DNA from: JABAAW01 sp965216605
GTDB lineage: Bacteria; Pseudomonadota; Alphaproteobacteria; JABAAW01
Length of the DNA: 64,000 bases
Assembly (NCBI GenBank): GCA_965216605.1
Contig: CBDCGG010000002.1
Coordinates: 992,001-1,056,000 of the forward strand
Direction: 5' to 3'
Shown here: positions 51,364 to 59,690 of the stretch, piece by piece
How the letters are laid out: each line of letters begins with the position of its first letter
Numbering within the stretch: position 1 is the stretch's first letter
Position numbers and translations under genes: made by a program
Notes under the pieces: generated by a model
Seen by the model: the letters and a program-made list of their open reading frames with translations, nothing else
Told to the model about the DNA's origin: nothing
Database searches by the model: none

Positions 51364-52125
51364 TTAAAGGATCGCCGTGCGCGCTCCCATAATGGCAGAG
51401 CCTACGCGTACGTGGGTCGCGCCGTGCGTAATCGCCTCGGTATAGTCGGCGCTCATTCCCATGCTCAACTGCGAAAGCCCATGCTCGCGCGCAAGCTGTG
51501 CCAGCAAGGCGAAGTAAGGAGCAGGCATCTCATCGTGCGGAGGTAAGCACATCAAGCCCGCAATAGGAAGCGCGCACTCCTCGCGGGCAAGGCGCAAGAA
51601 AGATTCTAACTCCTGCAACGCTACGCCCGCCTTCTGTCGCTCGCAGCCGATGTTGACCTGCACAAAACACGAAACAGATTTGGACATCTTCGCCATCGCT
51701 TCCGCCAAAGCGTAGGCAAGGCGCGGACGATCGAGGCTGTGGATCACATCGAACAAACGCACGGCTTGCAAAGCCTTGTTGCTTTGCAACGCGCCCACGG
51801 CGTGCAAGCATAGGTCGGGATAGTCGTCTCTGACACCTTCCCATTTGTCGTGTGCCTCTTGCACGCGGTTCTCGCCGAAATGCCGATGTCCATGTTGATG
51901 TCCGTGTTGATGTCCGTGTTGATGTCTATGTCCTTCTCCCTGTTCTTGTCCATGCCCATGCGAGAGCAGAGGCTTTATGCGTGCCAGAGGATGTGTTTTC
52001 GTGATCACGATCAGCTCGACCTCGTGGGTAGGCTGCGGACGATGCTCGGCAATCGTATTTTTTACCGCCTCGAAGCGTTGCAACAGAGGTTCGTCTTGCT
52101 CGGCGTGTGGTGATTTTACTTGCAT
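51364..52125 (-). CDS. YggS/PROSC-family PLP-binding protein with His-rich insert
   Basis: The 253-residue protein is of the PLP homeostasis family. The PLP-Lys is in LIVITKTHP (Lys43), followed by FGENRVQEA, HAVGALQSNK, IHSLDRPRLA, QVNIGCERQKAGV and LSMGMSADYTEAI. All are family motifs. Between residues 55 and 82, where the family has a short loop before FGEN, there is a histidine-rich insert (SHGHGQ... then repeated HQHG units), encoded by 12-base tandem repeats at about 51884-51936. It probably binds metal. ATG 52125 is chosen as the family start. Confidence 0.88.
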   Translation of the reverse strand: MQVKSPHAEQDEPLLQRFEAVKNTIAEHRPQPTHEVELIVITKTHPLARIKPLLSHGHGQEQGEGHRHQHGHQHGHQHGHRHFGENRVQEAHDKWEGVRDDYPDLCLHAVGALQSNKALQAVRLFDVIHSLDRPRLAYALAEAMAKMSKSVSCFVQVNIGCERQKAGVALQELESFLRLAREECALPIAGLMCLPPHDEMPAPYFALLAQLAREHGLSQLSMGMSADYTEAITHGATHVRVGSAIMGARTAIL

Positions 52126-52224
52126 ACCGTCAGCATACAGGCTAGAGTGGCGATGGCAAGAAGGGAGGAGAGCAGTTTCCTCCGCTGAAATGTTTCTGCA
52201 ACACAAAAAACAAAGGAGCGAAAA

Positions 52225-53349
52225 ATGAAAAGACGCAACTTTTTAACTGCAGCCTCGGGTTTGATCGGTGCCGCGATTGGCGGCGGTGCTGTTTGGCTTT
52301 CCAACCAAAGTAAAGACGGTATGGCAGGTCCTGCCGTCGCAACGGGCAAGCGCGAGCTGACGATGGTCATGACATGGCCGAAGAAGTTTCCCGGTCTCGG
52401 CACAGGGGCAGAGAGGCTTGCTGACTCGATCACAGCAGCAACCGACGGCAGACTGACGGTGAAACTCTACGCCGCGGGCGAGCTTGTGCCTGCTTTCGAA
52501 TCCTTCGACGCGGTCTCGCAAGGTACCGCCGACATGATGCATGCCGCCTCCTACTATTGGGTCGGCAAGTCCCCGGGCTTTGCCTTCTTCACCGCCGTGC
52601 CCTTCGGGCTGACGGCGAACGAGCTCAATGCGTGGGTCGAATGGGGTGGTGGACAGGAGTTGTGGGATTCGCTTTCTGCCGACTTCAACATGAAATCGAT
52701 CCTCGCCGGCAACACGGGCGTGCAGATGGGTGGATGGTTCCGCAAGGAGATGAACACCCTTGAAGACTTCAAAGGCGTGAAAATGCGGATCCCCGGATTG
52801 GCAGGCGCGGTTTTGGACAAGCTCGGTGGCTCGGCAGTAACCCTGCCCGGCGGCGAACTCTTCCAAGCGCTGCAGTCGGGAACGATCGACGCGACCGAAT
52901 GGGTGGGACCGTGGAACGACCGTGCCATGGGCTTCTATAAGGTTGCCAAGTTCTACTACTACCCCGGTTTCCACGAACCCGGAGCAGGGCTGGAGTGCGC
53001 CTTCAATTTGGAGACTTGGAACAGCTTCTCCGATGCCGACAGGGTGCTCTTGACCGGCTTGTGTCGTGCTGAGAACGATCACATGCTGGCAGAATACAAT
53101 GCCAAGAATGCCGCGGCGTTGGATGATCTGATCAAGAATGAAGGCGTGCAGCTCAAGCGATTCTCGTCCGAGATCTACGCAGGGCTCGGAAAGGGTTGGC
53201 AAGAGGTGCTTGAAGAAAAAGTGCTTGCAGGCAACGATGCCAAAGCCAAAAAAATCGGCGAAGCCTTCCTCGCCTTCCGCAAGGAGGTCGCAGGATGGAC
53301 AAAACTTTCCGAACAAGCCTATGTGGAAGAGCGGGAAAAATTGCTCTGA
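52225..53349 (+). CDS. TRAP transporter solute-binding protein, TakP-like
   Basis: This periplasmic receptor of a tripartite TRAP uptake system has a Tat-type signal (MKRRNFLTAASGLIGAAIGGG) and the DctP fold. Segments such as ELVPAFESFDAVSQGTAD, NTGVQMGGWFRKEMNTLEDFKGVKMRI and GTIDATEWVGPWND closely resemble TakP of Rhodobacter, which binds 2-oxo monocarboxylates. AAGGAG precedes the ATG. It is followed by a strong hairpin and then both permease genes. The exact substrate is an inference from the family. Confidence 0.88.
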   Translation: MKRRNFLTAASGLIGAAIGGGAVWLSNQSKDGMAGPAVATGKRELTMVMTWPKKFPGLGTGAERLADSITAATDGRLTVKLYAAGELVPAFESFDAVSQGTADMMHAASYYWVGKSPGFAFFTAVPFGLTANELNAWVEWGGGQELWDSLSADFNMKSILAGNTGVQMGGWFRKEMNTLEDFKGVKMRIPGLAGAVLDKLGGSAVTLPGGELFQALQSGTIDATEWVGPWNDRAMGFYKVAKFYYYPGFHEPGAGLECAFNLETWNSFSDADRVLLTGLCRAENDHMLAEYNAKNAAALDDLIKNEGVQLKRFSSEIYAGLGKGWQEVLEEKVLAGNDAKAKKIGEAFLAFRKEVAGWTKLSEQAYVEEREKLL

Positions 53350-53369
53350 TCGACTTGGAATAAAATAAG

Positions 53370-53402
53370 ACTGGCGGCGAGAGACCCTCGCCGCCAGTTT
53401 TA
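53370..53402 (+). terminator. Intra-operon hairpin between TRAP receptor and permease genes
   Basis: The 12-bp stem ACTGGCGGCGAG/CTCGCCGCCAGT (53370-53381, 53387-53398) with a five-base loop is followed by TTTTAA. It probably stops or stabilises most transcripts after the receptor gene, so that the receptor is made in excess. Confidence 0.75.
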
Positions 53403-53452
53403 ACAAGCAAGTTTGTTGGTCGCTTGACCGCTCTTACGAAGGACGCTTACAA

Positions 53453-53953
53453 GTGGAAAAATTGTTGCTCAAAGGCGAGGCGGTCAACCGCTGGCTCGGC
53501 AAGGTCGGGGCGGGGGCTGTGTTGCTGATCGTCTTCTTGCAATTCGTTATCGTCTTGGCGCGCTATATGTTCGGCTTCAATGTCATTTGGATGCAAGACA
53601 TGGTCACCTACGGACACGCCTCCATCTTCATGTTGGGTGCCGCCTTTACCTTCGCCGACGATGGGCATGTGCGCATCGACATCCTCTACAACCGTTGGAG
53701 CAAAGGTCAGCAGGCGCGCGTCAATTTTTACGGCTCGCTGTTTTTGCTGCTACCCTTTTGCCTGCTTATGCTGTGGCTTGCCGTGCCTTATGTAGTCGAG
53801 TCGTGGCAGAATCTGGAAGGCTCGTTCCAAACGATGGGGTTGCAGTTCGTCTATCTGCTCAAAAGCCTTCTGATCGTCTTTCCCATAAGCCTGATGGTTC
53901 AAGGCGCGTTGTTGGCTTTTCGTGCCTATCTTGTTATGGAGCAGGATTCCTGA
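53453..53953 (+). CDS. TRAP transporter small permease (DctQ)
   Basis: The 166-residue protein has four predicted membrane segments (about residues 18-40, 50-68, 92-112 and 130-155) and the DctQ segment VIWMQDMVTYGHASIFMLGAAFTFADDGHVRIDILY. It starts at GTG 53453 after AAGGACG. It pairs with the large permease 10 bases downstream. Confidence 0.88.
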   Translation: MEKLLLKGEAVNRWLGKVGAGAVLLIVFLQFVIVLARYMFGFNVIWMQDMVTYGHASIFMLGAAFTFADDGHVRIDILYNRWSKGQQARVNFYGSLFLLLPFCLLMLWLAVPYVVESWQNLEGSFQTMGLQFVYLLKSLLIVFPISLMVQGALLAFRAYLVMEQDS

Positions 53954-53963
53954 CCTTTCCGTC

Positions 53964-55559
53964 ATGTTTGCGCTTACCGATATTCTTTGCATTTTGATGC
54001 TTGTAACCTCGTTTGGGGCGTTGTTGCTGGGTTTTCCGGTGGCTTTCACGCTGGCGGGAGCAGGCGTTTTTTGGGGGTTGGTCGGCGTGCTGCTCGGCGT
54101 CTTCGACTTCGCCTTCCTTGGTGCCTTGCCGTCGCGGATCTACGGCAACAGCATGATCAATGTTATTCTGATCGCCGTCCCTCTGTTCGTCTTCATGGGC
54201 TTCATGCTGGAGCGATCGAAGGTCGCCGAAGAGATGTTGGAAACGATGGGGGGATTGTTCGGCTCTTTTCGTGGAGGGTTGGGCATCTCGGTAGCCCTAG
54301 TTGGCGGCTTGCTCGCCGCCTCGACGGGCATCGTCGGAGCGACGGTGGTGACGATGGGCTTGCTGTCGCTGCCCAGCATGCTGAAGCATCGTTACTCCCC
54401 GCGCTTGGCTTGTGGCACGATCTGCGCTGCAGGAACTTTGGGACAGATTGTTCCTCCCTCGATCGTGCTGATTCTGTTGGGAGACCAAGTGTCGAACGCC
54501 TACATCGAGGCGCAGAGGAGCATGGGAAACTTTTCGCCTGAACCCATTTCCGTAGGCGATCTGTTCGCAGGCGCGCTACTCCCCGGATTTTTGTTGGTCG
54601 GCTTGTACATTGCCTATATCGTTGGCTACGCTTTCTTCCGTCCTGAGGCGGCACCCGCCGTGCCGCGCTCGCAGTTGCGCGCGGTTTCGCCGATGCAGAT
54701 TGCAACGGCAATTCTTCCTGCGATAGGGTTGATCCTGGCGGTGTTGGGATCCATCCTCTTCGGCTTTGCCACCTCGACCGAGGCGGCGGCGGTCGGTGCC
54801 GTCGGAGGCTTGTTGCTCGGCGCCTTGAAGTGCGGCAACAACAAAACGACAACGCGCGTCCTCTACTTTGCCCTAGCAGCCTTTGTGCTGATGATCACGC
54901 TCACCTTCTTCTTCGACATGCGTATCGCGCGCGACAATGCGCCGCTCGTCGATCGCGTAGCCCTTGCGTTCGCTCTGTTATTAGGCTTTTTCGTCTTGGC
55001 ATCGCTGGTCTATGCGGCGCGGGTGGTGCATCGCGCAAAAATTTTGACCGAGGTGATGCAGCGCACGATGCAGGTGTCGTCGATGGTCTTCGTGTTGCTG
55101 ATTGGCGCGATGATGTTTTCCTTGGCTTTTCGCGCTTTGGGCGGCGACGAGATGGTCGAACAATTCCTGTTGAACTTGCCAGGAGGCTTTGTCGCGCAGT
55201 TGCTCGTCGTGATGTTGCTGATTTTCTTTTTGGGATTCTTTTTGGATTTCATTGAAATCATTTTCGTCGTAGTTCCCTTGACAGTACCAGTGTTGTTGTT
55301 GAGCGGGGTCAGCCCTGTGTGGTTGGGGGTTTTGATCGCGCTCAATTTGCAGACCTCGTTCATGACACCACCGTTTGGCTTTTCGCTGTTTTACTTGCGC
55401 GGGGTGGCGCCGAAGTCGGTGACAACAGGAGATATTTATCGTGGAGTTGCTCCGTTCATCGTCTTGCAGCTCGTCGGATTGGCCTTGACGGCTTGCTTTC
55501 CGATCCTGACGGACTGGTTGCCGAATCTGCTCTATGGGTCGGACTACTCTCTGCGCTAA
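53964..55559 (+). CDS. TRAP transporter large permease (DctM)
   Basis: The 531-residue multi-span membrane protein of the DctM family is the translocating subunit. It shows GFPVAFTLAGAGVFWG, VPLFVFMGFMLERSKVAEEML, AASTGIVGATVVTMGLLSLPSML, CAAGTLGQIVPPSIVLILLGDQ and the end NLQTSFMTPPFGFSLFYLRGVAP. It is longer than the common 430-residue form. An insert of about 80 residues with extra membrane segments (about residues 300-360) is seen, as in other TakM-type permeases. ATG 53964 is preferred to an upstream in-frame start that overlaps dctQ. Confidence 0.9.
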   Translation: MFALTDILCILMLVTSFGALLLGFPVAFTLAGAGVFWGLVGVLLGVFDFAFLGALPSRIYGNSMINVILIAVPLFVFMGFMLERSKVAEEMLETMGGLFGSFRGGLGISVALVGGLLAASTGIVGATVVTMGLLSLPSMLKHRYSPRLACGTICAAGTLGQIVPPSIVLILLGDQVSNAYIEAQRSMGNFSPEPISVGDLFAGALLPGFLLVGLYIAYIVGYAFFRPEAAPAVPRSQLRAVSPMQIATAILPAIGLILAVLGSILFGFATSTEAAAVGAVGGLLLGALKCGNNKTTTRVLYFALAAFVLMITLTFFFDMRIARDNAPLVDRVALAFALLLGFFVLASLVYAARVVHRAKILTEVMQRTMQVSSMVFVLLIGAMMFSLAFRALGGDEMVEQFLLNLPGGFVAQLLVVMLLIFFLGFFLDFIEIIFVVVPLTVPVLLLSGVSPVWLGVLIALNLQTSFMTPPFGFSLFYLRGVAPKSVTTGDIYRGVAPFIVLQLVGLALTACFPILTDWLPNLLYGSDYSLR

Positions 55560-55704
55560 GTCATTGCCAAGTCATTGCCAAGTCATTGCTAAGTCATTCG
55601 CGCCTTGTGCGCCGAGGCGTTAGAAGGAGGGGATAAAAAAGCAACTCCTTGCTTATCGTCTCCGCATCGCCCCCGCATCACCTCCGAATCACCCCCGAAT
55701 CACT
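55558..55704. repeat. Two arrays of 11-bp tandem repeats before dnaA
   Basis: Four head-to-tail copies of AAGTCATTGCC (the last two degenerate) run from 55558 to 55601, starting in the dctM stop codon. A second set of CCCGAATCACC-like units follows at about 55662-55704. The function is unknown; see the note on the dnaA upstream region. Confidence 0.7.
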
Positions 55705-56162
55705 TTGCCTTGCCTTGGCTTTGCTCGTCTCCGCATACAGCGATCCTCACAAAAAACGCTGAAATATCAAGAGGATGCTTCCCTCGCCGCTGATTTTTGC
55801 TGTGCCTTGCCATCTTCTAGCCTTTTTTAAAAGCAAGAGCTATATTTTTCCAAACAGGAATTTTTTCTCACTTTTCCCCACTTTTTTTTGTTTGCTCGAA
55901 AATATCTTGTTTGACCGCCCTGCCTAGATGATGCCTAGTCAACATTGTCGCTAGCCCGATTCGTCGAACACATCTGTCCTCAAGATGGCAGGCGCAGGAA
56001 GGCAGACAAAAACATTTTCTCCTATTTTGTTGAAAAGAAGCCCTTTTCGACCACGGCGGAGCATCGTCTGGATAACGCTTGTCCATAAACTTGTCCGTAA
56101 AAAGACACCCGCTACTAACACAACTTAACAAGAGACACGATGACGATACCAAGAATAACAGT
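55705..56162. other. dnaA upstream region without genes
   Basis: No open frame with coding character is seen. The region is T-rich around 55810-55900 and holds two adjacent TTGTCC(A/G)TAAA units (56089-56111). No consensus DnaA boxes were found, so I do not call an origin. Confidence 0.4.
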
Positions 56163-57503
56163 ATGAGCGCGCACATGGACAACCAGTGGTCTAGGATGCG
56201 AGCCATCGTGCGGAGCGAAATCGGCGAATCGGCTTTCGACCGCTGGATCAAAATCTTGACGCTTTCGAGCTGGAACGGCAAAACCGTAACGATCCTCGCG
56301 CCGACGGCAGCGATCAGCTCTTGGGTGCGTCAAAACTATCGCCAGCGTCTGCAACAGCTTTGGCGCGATCTGAACCCCGATGTCGTCGAGATCGTCATCG
56401 CCTCGCCCAGCGAGCTCGATGCCGATGCGGAGGAGGAAGAAGAGAAATCAACTCTTTCTTTGACCCCGCCCTTTTCGGACAAACCCAATCAGGTGTGGCG
56501 TTTCGACAATTTCATCAAGGACGATTCAAACCGAGTCGCCTGCTCGGTTGCCCATTCGCTACCCGACACGCTGTCGCTGGATCACTCGCCGCTCTATATC
56601 TACGGCGGCGTCGGCTTGGGAAAGACGCACATCTTGCACGCGCTGGCAAACCACATCGAACAAACTCACCGATCGACGCGCTACCTCCTTCTGACCGCAG
56701 AAAAGTTCGCACAAAGCTTTGTACAAGCCTTGAAGCAGCACTCGATCGAAGTTTTCAAGGCGCGTTGCCGCTCCGTAGATTTCTTGCTACTCGACGATGT
56801 CCACTTCCTATCAGGGCGCGACAAGACGCAGGAAGAGCTCATGCATACTTTGGATGCGCTACAGCTGGCGAACAAGCGAATCGCCTTGACGGCTGATTGT
56901 GCGCCAGGTGATTTGGAGTCGGTGCAACCGAGGGTGCGCTCTCTGTTTTCGGGAGGGTTGGTGTGTCGGGTCGAGACACCGTCGCTGGCGTTGCGGCGTG
57001 CTATCGTCGAGGAAAAGGTGAAGGGACCGAAGGGGCAGGCGGCGCGCATTCCCGACGAGATACTCGATTTCGTCGTGGAAAACATAACCGAATCCGTGCG
57101 CGTGCTAGAGGGCGCAATCAATCGCATCATCATCCATGCAACCTTGCGCGAGGGAATCATGACCCTCGACTTGGCGCGCGACTTGTTGAAGGATCTCTTC
57201 CATCGCACGCACAGGCGCATCACCATCGACGAGATTCAGCAGAAGGTCGCTGAGCACTACTCCTTGAAGTCGAGCGAGCTCAACTCAGAGCGACGTTCGC
57301 AGGACATTGCGCGTCCTCGACAGATTGCTATGTATTTGGCGAAAAGGTTGACGAATCGCTCCATGCCGGAGATCGGGCGCAAGTTCGGCGGACGCGACCA
57401 TACCACCGTCATGCACGCCGTCAAGCGGGTGCAGGGTTTGCGCGAATCTGACGAGGGAGTTGGGCGGGATGTGCAGGCTTTGCAGCGCATGCTGGAAAAC
57501 TGA
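56163..57503 (+). CDS. dnaA: Chromosomal replication initiator DnaA
   Basis: The AAA+ initiator binds DnaA boxes and opens oriC. The 446-residue product has the N-terminal domain (FDRWIKILTLSSWNGKTVTILAPT), a short acidic linker, and the AAA+ domain with YIYGGVGLGKTHILHAL, VDFLLLDDVHFLSGRDKTQEEL and LEGAINRI. The C-terminal box-binding motif is RRSQDIARPRQIAMYLAKRLTNRSMPEIGRKFGGRDHTTVMHAV. ATG 56163 begins the conserved N-terminus; an upstream in-frame start would add 28 unrelated residues. Confidence 0.96.
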   Translation: MSAHMDNQWSRMRAIVRSEIGESAFDRWIKILTLSSWNGKTVTILAPTAAISSWVRQNYRQRLQQLWRDLNPDVVEIVIASPSELDADAEEEEEKSTLSLTPPFSDKPNQVWRFDNFIKDDSNRVACSVAHSLPDTLSLDHSPLYIYGGVGLGKTHILHALANHIEQTHRSTRYLLLTAEKFAQSFVQALKQHSIEVFKARCRSVDFLLLDDVHFLSGRDKTQEELMHTLDALQLANKRIALTADCAPGDLESVQPRVRSLFSGGLVCRVETPSLALRRAIVEEKVKGPKGQAARIPDEILDFVVENITESVRVLEGAINRIIIHATLREGIMTLDLARDLLKDLFHRTHRRITIDEIQQKVAEHYSLKSSELNSERRSQDIARPRQIAMYLAKRLTNRSMPEIGRKFGGRDHTTVMHAVKRVQGLRESDEGVGRDVQALQRMLEN

Positions 57504-57557
57504 CCGCTTGCTTTCGCAAGCTCTCGTGCAAGATTTTATTGTAGAGAGGCGCTTAAG

Positions 57558-58454
57558 ATGACAGAGAGGATTGCTCTTCTGATCGCTTTGTCGGCGGCAT
57601 TGTGTTGGGCAATGGGCGGCATGATCGCGATGAATGTCACGCGCAGAGTGGGCGCGATTGCTTTCAACCGTTGGCGGATGATTGGGGTGTTCTGCTTGTT
57701 GGCGGCGGTTTGTCCGTGGCTATCTTTGGGAAACTATCCGACTATCGAGCAGGTTGTGTTGTTGTGTCTTTCGGGTGTAATAGGAATTTTCTTGGGGGAC
57801 ACTTTCTTGTTCGTTGCTTTGTCGAGGTTGGGACCTCGTCGTATATCGATGTTGTTTGCAGGCCACGCGCCTCTGACCGCCTTATTGGGATTCTTCGTTT
57901 TGTCCGAGGTCTTGACTTGGACGCAGGTGGGGGGGGTGGGATTGGCTTTTTCGGGAATTCTCGTCGCGGTATTTTACGGCAAGCGTGCCGACAAGATCGA
58001 TCAGTGGGAGGAACTTCACGGTAGCTTGTTCGTCGCCATAGGGCTGGGGTTTTTGGCGGCGTTGGGGCATGCGTTGGGCGCGTTGTTTGCGCGTCCCGTG
58101 ATGGAGGCGGGCGTTGATCCGCTACTGGCGACTTTGATACGTGTCGGTGTTTCGGTAGTGGGATATTTGTTGTTGTGGTTGTTGCCTTATCGAGAGCTAC
58201 GGGCAAAGGAGGCTTTGGGGATTAGGGGGGTTGGCACAGTGTTGTTGAGTGGCTTTGTCGGAATGGTTTTGGGCGCGAGTTTGTATGTTTATGCTTTGGG
58301 GGGGGCGGAGGCGGGCATTGTTGCGACTTTGGGATCTATGAGTCCGGTATTAGTTTTGCCTTTTTTGTGGATACGTAATGGCTATCCTCCGGCGCCGTTG
58401 GCGTGGGTCGGCGCGGCACTGGCGACGGCGGGGGCGGCGTTGATCTTTGCTTGA
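57558..58454 (+). CDS. DMT-superfamily (EamA) transporter
   Basis: The 298-residue protein has ten predicted membrane segments in two EamA repeats (for example GVIGIFLGDTFLFVALSRLGPRRISMLFAGHAPLTALLGF and the second repeat GFVGMVLGASLYVYALGGAEAGIVATLGSMSPVLVLPF). These proteins usually export small metabolites or amino acids; the substrate is unknown. GAGAGG precedes the ATG. The coding strand is strongly G/T-rich. Its 3' end abuts the MITE-like element. Confidence 0.85.
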   Translation: MTERIALLIALSAALCWAMGGMIAMNVTRRVGAIAFNRWRMIGVFCLLAAVCPWLSLGNYPTIEQVVLLCLSGVIGIFLGDTFLFVALSRLGPRRISMLFAGHAPLTALLGFFVLSEVLTWTQVGGVGLAFSGILVAVFYGKRADKIDQWEELHGSLFVAIGLGFLAALGHALGALFARPVMEAGVDPLLATLIRVGVSVVGYLLLWLLPYRELRAKEALGIRGVGTVLLSGFVGMVLGASLYVYALGGAEAGIVATLGSMSPVLVLPFLWIRNGYPPAPLAWVGAALATAGAALIFA

Positions 58455-58466
58455 GGTGAGTGTGCA

Positions 58467-58639
58467 ACGGATAGCGGCACTGTCCCAAAAAACGGGACTC
58501 GTATATTGACGAGTAAACGAACGCGCGCTACGCGCGTAGATTATTGCGGGGGAACTTCGTCTGCTCTAAGCTACGCTCGCTCGTCTTGCGTTTCCGTCAA
58601 AGCGCGAGTCCCGTTTTTTGGGACACTACCTCTACCTGT
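58467..58639. mobile_element. MITE-like element, copy 2 (intact terminal repeats)
   Basis: TGTCCCAAAAAACGGGACTC (58481-58500) is repeated as its exact inverse at 58606-58625. Weaker similarity (9 of 14) extends outward on both sides, giving about 34-base ends. The interior carries the 38-base block (58546-58583) found also at 42308-42345 and a CGCGCGCTACGCGCG palindrome. There is no coding capacity. The right end overlaps the 3' end of trpS. Confidence 0.8.
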
Positions 58640-59690
58640 TTAAGTTCACAAAACCTACCGCCCGTCTAACCTCCTCCATCATCCCCTCGCTCAACGCACG
58701 CGCACGCTCCCCACCTCTCCGCAATACCTCCCTCAAATATAACTCGTCACCGCGCAATCTCCGCATCTCCTCTCCTAAAGGAACAATCTTTTCTCCCAAA
58801 ACCTCGATCAAAATATCCTTGAACTTCGCAAAACTCATCCCCCCAACATCCCCCAATGCATCCTCCACACTAACCCCACGCAAAGCAGCATATATACCTA
58901 ATAAATTCTTCGCCTCCAACCGCCCCTCCAAACCCGCCTCCTCGCTCGGTAAAACAGCCGAATCCGTCTTCGCCTTCCTAACCTTCAACGCTATATCGTC
59001 TAACCCGTCCGTCAAATCAATACGACCCATCGCAGAAGCCTCCGACTTCGACATCTTCGTAGAACCATCGCGCAACGACATCACTCGCGCCCCCGAAGAA
59101 AATATTAACGGCTCAGGTAAGGGAAAAATATCTACTCCATAACTATAGTTAAACCGCTGCGCAATATCGCGCGTCAACTCCAAATGTTGTTTCTGATCAT
59201 CTCCAACAGGGACATGCGTTGCGCCATACAACAATATATCCGCCGCCATCAAAATAGGATACACATACAATCCAACGCTCGCTTGCTCTCGATCCTTGCC
59301 CGCCTTCTCCTTGAACTGCGTCATACGCGATAACCACCCCATCCGCGCTTGGCACGACAAAATCCATCCTAACTCGGTGTGATGCAGATTCGAAGACTGA
59401 ACAAACAAGACCGAACGCTCCGTATCGATCCCACAAGCAAGCAACGCCGCCGCCATCGAAAGAGTCTGCTCGCGCAACTTCTCTTGCGAGACCGTGATCG
59501 CATGACAATCTACCAAACAATAGAGCGTCCGCCGCGCACGCCCCTGCGTTGAAACCCAGTTCCTCACCGCTCCCAGATAGTTGCCTAAGTGCAAACCCCC
59601 GCTAGGCTGAATGCCAGAGAAAATACAACCCAGCATCTCGCATGACTTGCTGCTCGAAGGATGGCGAGGAGTATCGGTAGCGTCCGTCAT
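58632..59690 (-). CDS. trpS: Tryptophanyl-tRNA synthetase
   Basis: This class I synthetase has 352 residues from ATG 59690, which overlaps the murJ stop (ATGA). Seen are the HIGH-type motif SGIQPSGGLHLGNYLGA, VPVGDDQKQHLELTRDIAQRFN and KMSKS (in DGSTKMSKSEASA). The protein ends ...RRAVGFVNLNR. The last codons and the TAG stop lie in the outer end of the MITE terminal repeat, so the original C-terminus may have been altered by insertion. The 3' half is G/T-rich on the coding strand. Confidence 0.95.
   Translation of the reverse strand: MTDATDTPRHPSSSKSCEMLGCIFSGIQPSGGLHLGNYLGAVRNWVSTQGRARRTLYCLVDCHAITVSQEKLREQTLSMAAALLACGIDTERSVLFVQSSNLHHTELGWILSCQARMGWLSRMTQFKEKAGKDREQASVGLYVYPILMAADILLYGATHVPVGDDQKQHLELTRDIAQRFNYSYGVDIFPLPEPLIFSSGARVMSLRDGSTKMSKSEASAMGRIDLTDGLDDIALKVRKAKTDSAVLPSEEAGLEGRLEAKNLLGIYAALRGVSVEDALGDVGGMSFAKFKDILIEVLGEKIVPLGEEMRRLRGDELYLREVLRRGGERARALSEGMMEEVRRAVGFVNLNR

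Noticed and set aside
51884..51940. Short regularly spaced repeats as a CRISPR array
   Set aside because: The 12-base repeats have no spacers and encode the HQHG insert of YggS. None of the repeat islands has a repeat-spacer pattern, and no cas genes are present.
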